Shown: positions 33,957 through 46,089, counted from the first letter of the stretch. The stretch: DNA of 64,000 nt from Cepaea nemoralis (GCA_014155875.1 JACEFZ010006306.1:1-64000), one strand, 5' to 3'. Made by a program: numbers and translations. Notes: generated by a model from the sequence alone, not told the origin.

Positions 33957-34110
33957 AAGAAGAAGAAGAAGAAGAAGAAGAAGAAGAAGAAGAAGAAGGC
34001 GTCGACGACGACGAAGAAGAAGAAGAAGAAGAAGAAGAAGAAGAAGAAGAAGAAGAAGAAGAAGAAGAAGAAGAAGAAGAAGAAGAAGAAGAAGAAGAAG
34101 AAGAAGAAGA
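33957..34110. repeat. (GAA)n array, right part
   Basis: Continuation of the array cut at 25692, with one GGCGTCGACGACGAC interruption near 33998-34012. It leads into the R block 'atgaattttacattttgtca'. Confidence 0.95.
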
Positions 34111-34790
34111 ATCGGCAACGATGGTGGATGAATTTTACATTTTGTCAACAGCCTTTGCTGCCCAGAACGTTTCCGGGTACATATATTAAACTCGTTTGAC
34201 CTGGCAGTCAGTTCAAATTGTTGAAAAAAAAACGATTGGAGATTCGAAGACATGAACGTCTAGTGGGCAGGAAAACGTCTACCCACTGCCCTGCGATGAG
34301 TCCACGGTCATCGTATGCCCATGTCTTAATCTGGAACAGTATGTGTAGATTAGACAATAATATATATTACATTTAGCAGCAAGAAAGATTTCATGGGAGA
34401 TAATACTACTACATGCAAGATACATAACTGAAATTGACATATCGCTTTAATATTAACGTTTATAATTGTTTTTGTTATAAAACATAGTTACATGGAAAAT
34501 GTTTAGAAACATGTAGTGGTATTTGCAAGGCTGCAACTTTCGGGCACAGATTTTATCTTTTAAGAACAACGCGTATATGTCACTTTAGTTCTTCGATTTC
34601 TCTTGGATAATATTCTAAATAATTTTGACTCCTCATTACCTCATTAATATAGTATATTCATGTTATCTAGTATTTAGTTATTATGCCGGGTGTTGATGTT
34701 GTATTTTTTTTTTTTTTGCAGGCTCATACTTGTGCGCCTTTTAATTGGAATTAAAGTAGTAAAGCATCTAGAGAAACAGATTGCCTGGAA

Positions 34791-35420
34791 AGAGCAAACA
34801 ATGAACTTACTTTATGGTGCCATGACCGGATTTGTAGTGTTATAGATCATGGCATTGTTCAGGAAAAATGTTCGGTCTGTACGAAGAGACCGAGCAAAGT
34901 GACCCGCCACGAGCATTGGTCACAAAAGCATGAAAAGGTCTCGGGACGCTCCGAGAAAGAACGAAGAATCACCTTCAAGATCAGTTGGGCTTGAGCCACG
35001 GTCAAGTACGGACCTGGTTGCCGTTTCAAGTAGCGATGGCCACAAACTGTGCCACTACCATACTAGTTAGAATTCTAGAAATTGTGAAGACTCTAAGTAT
35101 TGTATAAGATTGGCAAATGTGTGTATACATGTTAATGTGAATTGTACAATATTTAGAGACAATATAATAGTTAAAACAGTACCCAGTGTTGTGTTATTAA
35201 AGGAAGTTCTTAGCTGTGCTCTAACAGTTAGTTATTATGGACTTTACAGAGTGGAAGAGCTTAAGCATAACCTAATATAATAATAGAGAGGGATTCAGTG
35301 ATAAGATTACGGCATCGCCAGACAGAAATGCATTGGCACAGAAGTGCGACCCACAAAGTAAAAAATATATAATATGCGCCTTGGAAAAACTGCAACTACT
35401 TCTAGCGCTGTGATATATGG
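34791..35420. other. Unclassified ~630 bp insertion in R
   Basis: It breaks R within the same 'gattg(c/t)ctgg|tcttagc' motif that repeat Y hit at 8868. I see no coding region and no terminal repeats. Confidence 0.5.
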
Positions 35421-36008
35421 ATCTTAGCTCAAGCTCATATTACACAAATACATATTTGGAGATTATTACAATTTTCTTCATTATTAGTTTATAAATTTGG
35501 TATACATACGGGTTGGAATATAAATAGTGTGCTATGGGCCATTCATACCTCACTTTCTGTCCTCGACTCTACCCACCATCCTTGATTCACTTCTAGAAGA
35601 ATGCATTACTTATTAGCCAGCTGCCATATCATATTAAACTCCACCGTGTTGTATACTTTCAGTTATTGGCTTTCGAGGGTATTTTCGGGAAGTGGGGTGG
35701 GGTTGGGGGGGGGGGTCGTGGAGAGAGGGTCTTTCTTAAAGGGCATGATGCATGATGTTCATGCTTTCCACAACAGTTAGATTCATTACACCGCCCGTAT
35801 AAATATCATCATCATAATCACCATCACATCATCATATCATCATCACTCCCTTGCCATGACAGTCGTAAAAGACCACTAAAGACTGTTGGCGTGAGATTGG
35901 TTACTTCATCTCTTAGAAAAGTTTAGAGGCAAAATCTAAATTTGTTGACCAGTGTTATTATTATCAACATTATCGTCAGCACGTTGCCATCAATGAAGAA
36001 AGAGGCCA

Positions 36009-36699
36009 TTAATGACTCTTTCGCTACCAAGGGTCCATCTGGTGCCACATTTGATCCGCTGTGGTGGCAATTGGTGCTTTTATGGCCACAAAATGATCAG
36101 TGGTTTATTTGATACATTTCTGCTCCGTTTCGGAATTTTAAGTTACAGTAAACTGAAAATTTACACGGCCGGTATATATCTTTATCATCATTGTGCGGTA
36201 AAACATTTGTATTTCATAACATTATTGAGACACACCCCTACATCCAGTTTTCTGCCATTGTTTGTTTTCATTATTTGTGAAAGAGACATGGTTCAGAATA
36301 TGCAGCAAAACTTCCTTTTGGGTGATTCTAATGAGTAATACTGTTTATATTCTTGAAGACAAGTGGTGTTTGTTTGATTATTCAGTAAATTAAACATGAT
36401 TAGCAGTATAGGAGTGTAGAAAACACCTAATAAGAGCAGTTTTTTCAATAATTTTTACCTCTTTAATTTCAGTTGTTATTATTAAACCTCTCATTATTGT
36501 CATAATATTTGTAACCTATCAATTAATTATTAACACTGTCATGTTCCTTGTGCAATCCTCTTTAATTTGATATGTAATACAATAGATCTGCTACCATTTT
36601 AACCATTTTAAAATCATTATTGTAACATACCCCTACTTCCAATTTTCTGCCATAAATTTCTGTTTGGTCACAGCCCAATTTTTGTTTGGTAGTGAAAGA
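36009..36699. mobile_element. MITE-like element with CTTTC(A/G)CTACCAA ends
   Basis: Left end TTAA-TGACTCTTTCGCTACCAA at 36009-36030. The right end is the inverted CTTTCACTACCAAAC at about 36685-36699. The terminal inverted repeats are about 12 bp. A left TTAA suggests piggyBac-type insertion, but the right TTAA is not evident. An internal 'ccctac.tcca.ttttctgcca' motif appears twice (36236 and 36629). No transposase; the 108-codon frame at 36012-36338 looks fortuitous. Confidence 0.5.
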
Positions 36700-37125
36700 A
36701 GGCCACTAACTACAGTGCAGTCCGCAGTTATCATGTGCCTATGTCTTAATCCACAGCAGCTTGTGTAGATTAGACTAAAGTGTGTTACAAATTTAGATAT
36801 TTAGCAACAATATTGATATAATGGGAAATAATACTAGTTCATATAATTGACATAACTGGAATGGGACATACCGATTTAATATCAACTTTTATTATTTTTA
36901 TGTAATAAAGCATAATTACTTGGGAAACTTTAAGAAACACGCATTCGCATTTACAATCCGACAAGCTTCGACACAGATTATATTGTTTAAGAACAACCGT
37001 TGTATGTAACTTTAATTCTTCTCTTCGATAATATTCTTAAGCATTTTATCTCCTAATACATATCTTACACGTATATTATTTGGGAATTTAGTTGTATCAA
37101 TTCCCTGCAAAGATCAAAGTGTAGA

Positions 37126-38240
37126 TTTAATTTCTCGTCCTTGACTTGGGGACGTAGATTACAAGAACTCTGAACTCGGAGTGAGTTAGTCCGATGGCGA
37201 GGGACACTGGTAATAGGGAAAACTAATCCACACAATTCAGTCCAGCACTACTAGAAGTAGTGTGTATGGACTACGCTTGAGTTCAACGCGAGCGAACGCA
37301 AAGGAAAAAATATATGCGCTCGATCTGGCATGGGTAGAGTGTCGGTCAACCAATCTGCAAACTCTAATCACATGGTCACTGTCCACTAACACTGGCAGAC
37401 AGGCCTTTATGGACCACAGTGAGCTGAAAGGCACTTACTGGGACTAAGAGGTATTAGAAAAAGATACAATCCATTAAAACACCAGGAGTCAGTTTTAGTA
37501 AGCATCAACATGGAGTGGTAGTGACAGCCATCTCCTGCATACCATTACTGATCATTGCGGTCTTGAACACTGACAGCTATTCTACCCTCAACTCTACAAA
37601 CAGACGGGGTACATTTAGGCCTGATACGTCGACCCTCTACAAGACTCAATAGCGAACTCTCAGAACAAGCTCCGTTGCTAACTAGACACCATAAAGAAGT
37701 CTGAAGACCCACACAAAACACCACCGCTAGAATTGGGCCAAGGGAAAGCGCTCACTAAACATCTGGTGTTGTTATGTAAACAATATCAAAGTGTAGTATC
37801 TGCATTTGATCTTGACATGGCCACCAGCAGAGGCGGTCATCCGAATGACACAGGGACATGGGATCTTATGGGGTGGCTCAGGTCCCTGGGTGAACCGCCA
37901 GCCTTTTTCTTTTGAATGGTGGTCTTTTGGCAAAAAAATAAAAGTGTAGATTTATCTGCACTTGATCTGGCTAAAAGTCTAATTAATGTCCACTAACACT
38001 GGAAGAGCCGGTCTCTCTGGCTGAGGGGTTACACCACTTTCTCCGTAATCCCGGTTATCACTCAGAGTCTCGTAGCGGGCGAGAACTGGAAGCCGTTCTA
38101 CCCCCACTGGTGACCTGCGGGATAACTGAGCCGGCCGCTCAGAAAGCAATGGCAAACTACTGAACGTAATCTTGTCAAGAAATATGGAAGATTGACCTTG
38201 GTGGACCATAATGGGCGGAAAGGCACACAGTGGGACTAAG
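37126..38240. repeat. Repeat Z copy 2, SINE-2 inside
   Basis: Parallel to Z copy 1: 'cgtccttgacttggggacg', 'gatctggcatgggtagag', 'ccaggagtcagttttag', 'aagtctgaagacccacac', 'cactaacactgg', then after SINE-2 'ggtggaccataatgggcgg'. Follows an R unit end and precedes the RPL38 pseudogene. Confidence 0.75.
38003..38200 (+). mobile_element. SINE-2 copy a
   Basis: tRNA-like head ('ggctgaggggttacacc') and a shared 3' body: 'ccggccgctcagaaagcaat', 'ggcaaactactgaacgtaat'. The same body is at 41640-41868 (minus), 41945-42175, 42790-43045, 48145-48370 (minus) and 49979-50090. Splits the Z sequence 'cactaacactgg'. Confidence 0.8.
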
Positions 38241-38297
38241 AAGCCCTTAACAGTTCTTTTTTTTTAAACAAAAGGAAGGAAGATATTAACAGGAATC

Positions 38298-38518
38298 ATG
38301 CCTAAACAGATTCAAGAGATCAAAGACTTTCTGCTCCCAGCCAGAAGTAAAGATGACAAATTTGTCAAGATCAAGAAGAATAAGGACAAAGTCATGTTCA
38401 GGTGCTTTGCAGCATACACTTGTGCACACTGGTGATCCGGGATAGAGAAAAAGCCGAGATGCTGAGACAGTCATTGCCACCTGGACTGGCAGTCACAGAA
38501 CTTAAGAGAAATCAATAA
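38298..38518 (+). pseudogene. RPL38: Processed pseudogene of ribosomal protein L38
   Basis: RPL38 is a ~70-residue protein of the large cytosolic ribosomal subunit. From ATG 38298 the frame reads [33 protein letters not shown], then loses frame near 38390-38430, where the RCSxYLYTLV part is mutated and carries a TGA. The rest is in another frame: [20 protein letters not shown], stopping at TAA 38516. No intron is present over the whole length. A T-rich stretch and 'aacaggaatc' precede the ATG. It sits between Z and the next R unit start, so it was either retroposed at that joint or is part of this array variant. No function expected. Confidence 0.92.
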
Positions 38519-38534
38519 ATGAAGAAAGCCAGAC

Positions 38535-39979
38535 ACACACATTTGTGTCTTTTAACTGGAACGATATTAGGAAATAATAATGCATGGCTTTCATGAGTTA
38601 ATATTTAATTATCTAGGGAAACGATTGTCTGGTCTTAGCTCAAGCTCAGAGTAAACAAAGACATTATTGGAGGTAAATACGATTCCCTTTATTATTAATG
38701 TCCCAATCAAACATTTCACCTTGGTATACATTTGAGAGCGAATACAAATAGTGTTTCTATCTGCCAGTCATACCTCACCTTCTGTCCTCCTGCCTCACTA
38801 ACATTCTTGATTCACTTCTAGAAGAATGAGTTACAGTATTAGCAATTTGCCACATCATTATGTTACTCCACCGTGCTGTATACAGTCAGTTGTAGGCTTT
38901 TGAGGAAGTTTTCCTCTGGCAGAGAGGGGAGTGCTTTCTGCAAAGGATATTGCTGCGTGATGATTATGTTTTTTCACACTGGTTAAAATCATTACTTTCA
39001 TTATAACCCTGATACAAATTATTATTATCAATATAATCATCACACACTTATCTATCGTATGTCGTACTTGTATGTAGTAAGAAGCCAATAATGATTGATG
39101 GTGTGAGGTTTGCTATTTCATCTCTTCGAAAACTTTGAATACAAAGTCTAATCAACCCCACAAAGGGCTTGGCGTGAGTTCCTTGAGGCCTATGATCAAT
39201 TGCCGGCCCTGATGATGACCACGTCATCCACCGAGTGCCGATTAGTCCACAGAATATGGGTCCAGCACCATGTGCGATATGAGTATTAACTGTGTTAAAG
39301 GTCATTCATTTTGTCCACAGTAAAATGTAGTAGAAGATGAAAGACAAAAAATGAAAAAGAAAAAAATCGGCAATCAATAGGTTGATGTGGTCTGTAATTC
39401 TGCCAGGGCCCCCTCCCCCCCCCCCCCCCACCTTTGCTCCCGAGAACACTTCCTGACACATGTTTTAGTCTATGTTGACCTGAAAGCCCTGCTAAATTGC
39501 TAAAATAACCCGATAAGGGATTGGAACATATGAAAAACAAGTCGACAGCGAAGCGACCCCTATACGTCCACAGTAATCATGTGTCCATGTCGTAATCCGA
39601 TCACAGCAAGTGTAGATTAACAACATGTTGTTACAAAGTTTAGCAACAATTAAAGATATAATGGGAAATAACACTATTCAACATAAGGGGCATAACTGAC
39701 ATGGGACTTATCTTTTTAATATCAATAGTATTATTTTTCATGTAATAAAACATAATTGCTACGGAAACATTTTAGAAAAACGCATTCATACTTATATACC
39801 TGCACGCACTAGGTTTATGTTATTCTTTTGAAACAACCTCTTTAAGTTACTTTAAAATTCGTGATTTCCTTATGGATAATATTCTAAAACATGTTCTCTC
39901 TTAATAAATATCATGCATTCATGTTATTTGGCATTTAATTACATGTGGTTTTCATGTTAGAAATCGTATTTTTTCTGGC
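38535..39979. repeat. R unit 5 (near-complete)
   Basis: Full order of R landmarks from 'tttaactggaacgatattag' to the hairpin at 39980. The distance between equivalent points of units 5 and 6 is about 1,449 bp. The GAA block is short here, and a C-run (39414-39429) sits in the following block. Confidence 0.85.
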
Positions 39980-41451
39980 AGGCACATTCACGTGCGTCTT
40001 ATAACTGGAACTAAACTAGGAAAACTATAGACATGGATTAGTCAGTTAGTATTTAACCATCTATAGTAACCGATTGTCTGGCCGTAGTTCAAGCTCATAG
40101 TAAACAAAAGACATATTTGGAACTAAATACGATCCTATTTATTATTAGTGTATCAAATAGACTTGTCACCTTGGTATACAATCGGCTTTGAATACAAATA
40201 GTGTTACTATCTGTCAGTCATGCCTGACTTTCTGTCCCCCTGCATATCTAACAATCTTAATTCACTTCTAGAAGAATGAATTATTTATTAGCTTCCATAA
40301 CAATATTTGATGATCGTAATGTGAACCTTCAGTGTAGACTTTTGAGGATGTTTCCTCACCACTCACGTATGTATCAACATCATGATTTTTATTATTCCCT
40401 TGCCATGAATGTCGTAAGAGGTCACTAATGACTGTTGGTGTGAGATTAGTTAAGTTCATTCGATTTATCATCAAACGTGGAAATATCATCATCATTATCA
40501 TCATCATTATAATTATCATCATCATCTTCAAATCTGTGCCATTGATGTCGCGATAGACCATTGAAGATTATTGGTTGAGATTGACTATTTCATCCCGACG
40601 AAATCTTTAAATGTCAAAATAAAATCAATTATCTAAAAGAACTGCACGCCGGTTGCTTGAGGTCCTATGATCCATTGCCGGCGTGCCACTAACCACATCT
40701 TTCAGCGAGTACCGATTCATCTACAGTATGTGGGTCTAACTAACACTGTATGCCTAATACGCCTTAATGCAAATGAAGCCGTCAATTACTTTTTAGTTAA
40801 TTGAATCCATTACGAGATGAACATATGAAGATGAAGAGAAATTGGCAAGCACTGGGTGACGTGCTCTACATTTTGCCGATCGTCTTTGCTCCCCAGAACA
40901 TATCCTGGTACATATATTAAACTCGGTTGACCTGGCAGTCCGTTCAAATTGTTAACAAGAGAACACAATGCAGATTCGAAGACATGAGCGCATAGTCGGC
41001 AGGAAAGCATTCTACCCACCACATTGCTGTTAGTTCACAGATATATTGTACTCATGTCTAAATCCGGCACAGCATCTGTACACTAGACCAAAATATATTA
41101 CACATTCAGCAACAATAACTAAATCAAGGGATATAATATTAATTCATATAAGGGACAAAACAGAAATTAAACGTATCGCTTTAATATCAACATTTTGTAA
41201 TTGTTTCATGTAATAAAACTTGAAAAGGGAGGCTTTAAGAATCGTGCATTCGTACATGCAATAATGAAACTTCCGGGCATAAAATTTATCATTTAAAACC
41301 AACATACATATGTCACTTTGTCGTTCAATATCTCTGGGATAATATTCTACACAATTTTCTATCCGCATGAATTCGTATATTTATAGTGTCTAGTAACTTC
41401 AGTTTTGCATAGAGTTTCTGCTTCATTTGTTCATGTTTTTTTATATTTTAG
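39980..41451. repeat. R unit 6 (near-complete)
   Basis: Complete landmark order, ending at the hairpin 41452-41471. Repeat distance to the next unit about 1,471 bp. The ATC block (40485-40530) and GAA block are short, so unit length does not depend on their expansion. Confidence 0.85.
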
Positions 41452-41509
41452 AGGCACATCAATGTGTGCCTTATAATTGGAACTAAATTAAGCGAGCATA
41501 AGACATAAT

Positions 41510-41940
41510 TTAGTGAGATAGTATTACACCACCTATAGATTTAGTGAGACAGTATTAAAACATCTAGAGATTTAGTGAGATAGTATTAAAACATCTAGAG
41601 ATTTAGTGAGATAGTATTAAAACATCTAGAGTTTTTTTTTTTTTACAGGACATAGCTGTCAACACCAGCATCTTTCAGCTGTATGTTGATGTCTTGGCAA
41701 GATTACGCTCAGTAGTTTGCCATTGCTTTCTGAGCGGCCGGCTCACATACCCCGTAAGTTACCGATGCTATTCGAACCACTGCTGATTTGAACCGTCATC
41801 ACGTTACCTGACGAAAGTATACGAGATTACGGAGAAAAGTCATAACCTCTAAGCCACGAAGCCGGCTCTAGAGATTTAGTGAGATAGTAATAAAACATCT
41901 AAAGAATTAGTGAGATAGTATTAAAACATCAAGAGAAGCG
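41510..41940. repeat. 31-bp minisatellite derived from R, interrupted by SINE-2
   Basis: About six copies of 'gatttagtgagatagtatta' plus 'aaacatctaga' (41510-41635 and 41870-41940). The unit is the R start segment 'attagtgagttagtatttaaccatctaggg' amplified locally. Confidence 0.85.
41632..41868 (-). mobile_element. SINE-2 copy b
   Basis: Minus strand, with a T12 run at its left (the poly-A tail on the element's own strand) and head 'gagccggcttcgtggcttag' with B box GGTTCGAAT. Flanking TCTAGAG on both sides fits a short target duplication. Confidence 0.85.
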
Positions 41941-41944
41941 GGAG

Positions 41945-42175
41945 AAGACCGGCTCAGTGGCGAAGGTTTTACAGACGTAATTCGTAATACTGCGTTCGAA
42001 AACACAGCTACGGGGGATTTGGCAGTGCATTGATATTTTGCATACAATGGTATGAGTGCCGGTCGTTCAGATAGCAATGGCAAACTACTCAACGTAAGAA
42101 CGTAAGAAATCACAAACAGCCAAACATGCTGAGTTGATTACGACTTCCTGTAAATGATATGGAACTAACTTAACT
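41945..42175 (+). mobile_element. SINE-2 copy c
   Basis: Head 'accggctcagtggcgaaggt' and B-box-like GCGTTCGAAAAC. Body with 'agatagcaatggcaaactac' and end 'ttcctgtaaatgatatgga'. Confidence 0.82.
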
Positions 42176-42604
42176 AATTACAACTCTCTTTATTATTAGT
42201 GTTTCACTTTGGTATACATTTAGGGCTCGAATACAAATATTGTGTCTATGAGCCAGTCATACACCAATTTCTGTCCTCGACTCTACCCACCATTCTTGAT
42301 TCACTTCTAGAAGAATGCACAACTTATTATCTCGCTGCCATATCAATATTTAACCATTAAAGACTGTTAGCATGAGATTTGCTATTTCATCTCCTAGAAA
42401 ACTTCAGAGGGAAAAATCTAAAGAAACCACGACAAAATGTTTTGGCGTGAATTCATTTCGAGCCAATGATCCATTGTCGGCGTGATACTGTCCACATTAC
42501 TCACCGATTAGCTTGACCATATAGATCTAGCGTCACATGCCCAATATGTCTTCATGTCAGTAAGAGGGTCCTGTACTTTGTGCTTCAATATGATCCATTA
42601 AAGG

Positions 42605-43575
42605 TATGCCTTTCAACCGGAACTAAATTTGGAAAGTAGAAGAAATGGTGTTAATGAATTAATTTTTAATTTTCTAGGGAAACGATTGTCTTGTCTTAGT
42701 TCACATTCATAGAAAACAAATAAATAAACGGACTAAATACGATTATCTTTGTTATTAGTTTGGCAATGCAACTTTTCGCCTTGGTATACATTCGGGTACC
42801 GGCTACTGGGATAAGGGGTTACTGACTCAGTTCGTAATCAAACATACCGCGTTCGAAACACAGCTGCAGGCGATTTGGCAGCAGACCGCCTTGCGTTGGT
42901 ATTTTCATACAGCGTTATGAGCTCTGGTCGTTCAGAAAGCAATGGCAAACTACTTAACGTAAACTTGACAAATAAATCACAAATAGCCACAAAAAATAAT
43001 ACTGGGTTGACTGCGACGTCCTGTAAAGGATATGCTACTAACTAAACTAATTACAATTCGCTGTATTATTAGTGTATGAATTAAACTCGTCACCTTGGTA
43101 TACATTCGGGTTCGAATACAAATAGTGTGTCTATGAGCCAGTCATACCTCCCTTTCTGTCGTCGACTCTACCCAACATTCTTGATTCACTTCTGGAAGTA
43201 TACATTACTGATGATCCCGCTGCCATATCAATATTTAAATCCACAGTGTTGTATACTTTCAGTTGTAGGCTTTCGAGTAATGTTTTCGGCGTGTCGCGGA
43301 GAGAGGGACCTTCCTGCATTATAATTTTGCTTTCACCACAAGTTAGATTCATGACACTACCCGTATAAATATCATCATTATCATCATCACCACCATCATC
43401 ATCTCATTATCATCATCATCAACCCCTTGCCATGATTGTCGCAAATGACCACTGATGACACCAGGTGTGAGATTGGCTGTTTCATGTCTTTCAAAACTGC
43501 AGAGGAAAAATCAAATCAGCCATAACAAAGTGTTTGGCGCGAGTTTATTTTAAGCCATATCCTCTCAGTAGAGAG
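42605..43575. repeat. R unit 8 (truncated)
   Basis: From 'tttcaaccggaactaaattt' to about 'tttattttaagccat'; cut by LINE-G. The segment 'acaattcgctgtattattagtgt'-'cattcggg' flanks SINE-2 copy d on both sides, a local duplication. Confidence 0.75.
42798..43040 (+). mobile_element. SINE-2 copy d
   Basis: Head 'taccggctactgggataagg', B box 'gcgttcgaaac', body 'agaaagcaatggcaaactac', end 'gtcctgtaaaggatatg'. Confidence 0.82.
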
Positions 43576-43589
43576 AGTAAATTAAATCG

Positions 43590-44950
43590 TTGAGTCTGGG
43601 TTGGGGCTGCTGTCAGTATCAAAGAGGCAACTCGAAAGGTTGGAGCGCTTACAGAATGCGGCCATGCGAGTGATCCTGGGTGCACAAGGGACACACCACT
43701 TATATGTGTGAGGAATATTCTGGCAGATAGGAATTGGGTCCTTCAAGCAAAATGGTACCTGAGAGTTGCTGCAGATAGGGATAACTCCATGCATGAAGCC
43801 ATGGATATGCTCAAGGGTCATAGGCTAAGACTAGGTATAGTTCTGGATGGCACCGCAAAGTCAGTTGTGTGATTAACAGACTATCAATCTGAATAACGAA
43901 GACACAAACAATAGATTGCACGATTTATTGCCTGGCATATATCGCTGCATCTCGTCAGGTACATACTGCAGAATTCACGCAACGTAAAGTAAATTGACAA
44001 GATAGATCCATCAAGGTGAAATATACACATGTTCGCACAGTAATGTCAATTGTCTACCACGGTAATTTTAAGGTGAATAGCATGTCTCTCTCTTTACACA
44101 TGTCTGATCATTAATTGATCATTATTGGTTTTGCAAACTTTAACAAGCGATTATTTTGTGTGTTAAACAACAAGCGAAAGGCAATGTCTCTGTCAATCAC
44201 ATGGCCGCTTTCGAGAATGTGCCTAGCGATTGATGACACTGGAGGCTTCCGGTGTGTCGGCCCCATTAGGCTCGCATCGCTTGTGTGTCGTATCTTGTCG
44301 ACCCATTCAGTTATGTGTTCTGGCACTCTTTTGTTCAGCTGCCTCTCTGTTCTGCCGATGTAGAGGGCCTGGCACTTACATGTGAATTGGTAAATATAAT
44401 TGTTTTTGGCGTACAGAGGAACAAGCTCTTTCTCTGCTGGTGTGGGAATCGGTGTGGTTCTATACCTAATGACCGGAGTTGCCTTACAGAATGTTCGGCC
44501 TGCTGCTTCAGTAAGCCGGTCTTGTAGACGTTGCATTACGTGGAAAATATCAATTATATCAAACTCTGGAAACGAGTGGGTTAAAGTTCTGACAAAATAT
44601 GTCGGACTGGCACAATGTAATAGTAACACTGGGTCGTGAGTGCAGAGAATGGGCGGCGGGCTGCACAGAATTTGAGGTGCAACAACTGATCCAGAAGTGA
44701 CATAAAGGTGACATAGCGATCTACACCGATGGGTCAGTAGTGACAAACACACTTAGTGGTTGGGGTTTCATTGCGAAGGCTCATGGACGATTCTTGAAAA
44801 AAAGGAGATTCTGGCATATGAGACTACTACCTCTAGCAAGAGAATGGAGGTGAAAGCAGTAACAGCGGAATGTCGTTGGTAAGAGGAAATCACTGCAATA
44901 CACATTGTATTCATTAAGGACTCAAGGAGTATGCTTAGTAAGGTGGAGTG
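43590..44950 (+). mobile_element. LINE-G (RNase H-bearing LINE), split by a Penelope-like element
   Basis: 43590-43866 encodes SVSKRQLERLERLQNAAMRVILG and, in other frames, CTRDTPLICVRNILADRNW. 44633-44950 encodes an RNase H remnant, AIYTDGSVVTNTLSGWGFIA, then SKRMEVKAVTAECRW and VFIKDSRSML. The order matches LINE-D, but the sequence is a different family. The gap between is filled by 43867-44632. Confidence 0.78.
43867..44632 (-). mobile_element. Penelope-like element, 3' fragment with GIY-YIG nuclease
   Basis: Minus-strand coding remnant from about 44600 to 44111. It reads HSFPEFDIIDIFHVMQRLQD, TPVIRYRTTPIP and NNYIYQFTCKCQALYIGRTE, then RVPEHITEWVDK, SSIARHILESGH and AFRLLFNTQNNRLLKFAK. 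YQFTC...YIGRTxRxLxxR...EH is the GIY-YIG endonuclease pattern of Penelope-like retroelements, which carry it after their reverse transcriptase. The reverse transcriptase itself is absent (5' truncation). A 3' untranslated region continues to about 43870. Confidence 0.85.
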
Positions 44951-44952
44951 AG

Positions 44953-44953
<1 letters not shown>

Positions 44954-45043
<90 letters not shown>
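44954..45043. repeat. (TA)n microsatellite
   Basis: About 45 TA dinucleotides with one slip near 45020, at the start of family X copy 2. Confidence 0.96.
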
Positions 45044-45044
<1 letters not shown>

Positions 45045-46089
45045 ACGCAGCTATTGTATGCGATTGCATAATCCCATCCGGTTGCGTAAGTCCGGTACCA
45101 TATGGCGGTAACCTACCAGTTCTCAAAGTGCCAGAAACATTTTCAGCTGCTTCCACTAATGAAGAAGGGGCCATTGGTCGTCCTAAACCAGGGGTTACCA
45201 AACTAAGGCCAGATCCGTCCCGCGACCTCATTTCATCCGGCCCACCGACGGTACTCGAACTTGCTTGATATAACGTATGGAACACGAGAAGTTTTGATAC
45301 AATGTAAATGTAAACATTATGCTTAGAATTATAGGAGATCTTCACACTTGCGGAGACCTTCTGGCTGATATGTGTCTTACCGTTACAATTTTGAATTATA
45401 AATTATTGTATCTAGATTTTTTTTGCTTATAGTAATGTTTGCTTGTTTCGCGCTATCCCAAGTCCTTCCCAGGCTCGTGGTAGCTCCGCCTACGCTTATA
45501 CGTTACCATGGTTTTCATGGCAACACATACACACATACGCGTGCGCGCATCTTTCCCTCCCCAAGATGCGTCCGGCTGTCAACATGGGTCAAATGCTCCA
45601 TAATCATTTACTTCTTTTCTGCCAGTTATACATTTTATAGTTATGTAACAAGGATTTCTTTGTTTGACAGTGATATGTATGTGATCTATAAGTGTGAATA
45701 GAGGCAATAAAGTAGCAAACATGGCATAAAAATGCTATAGAACATGATGTTATTACAAAAATATTATCCCCAGCTCAGAAGTATTCCCCGGTCAATGTGT
45801 TAATCGAACTGGTCTCTAGGCCAATGTTTTCAACACCTGGCTGCCACTCGTGGAACCCCGGTTGAAAAACTCTGCTCTGGGCTGTTTATTTAGGCCGGTT
45901 CTATTTATATATTTTGCAAACCTTATTATGAGATACATTCTATTACCAAAGGTATCTATACACATTATATGTACCTTCGGTGAGCCGCACCTAGTCCTCT
46001 GCTTTTCGTATGTTTTAATAGGATTTTAATTATGTTTCTAATTCAATGTCTTTTTAATTTTTAGATCCCATGTACTTCACCCTTCATTA

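Larger units (their letters stand above)
34111..37125. repeat. R unit 4, broken by two insertions
   Basis: 34111-34790 carries the second half of a unit and the next unit's start (boundary hairpin weak at about 34721). 35421-36010 carries 'atcttagctcaagctcat', 'cacttctagaag', the ATC-like block and 'cagtcgtaaaagaccactaa'. 36700-37125 carries 'cagttatcatgtgcc...' to 'tatcaattccctgcaaagat'. The missing parts are replaced by an unclassified insert (34791-35420) and a MITE-like element (36009-36699). Confidence 0.75.
41452..42604. repeat. R unit 7 (truncated, SINE-riddled)
   Basis: Starts normally, then an internal 31-bp amplification and two SINE-2 copies intervene. It continues with 'gtttcactttggtatacatt', 'cacttctagaag' and 'gatccattgtcggcgtgata', and stops at 'tatgatccattaaagg' without the GAA and later blocks. 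Confidence 0.75.

Noticed and set aside
36012..36338. 108-codon frame in the MITE-like element
   Set aside because: No recognisable domain, composition typical of AT-rich non-coding DNA, and it begins in the terminal inverted repeat.
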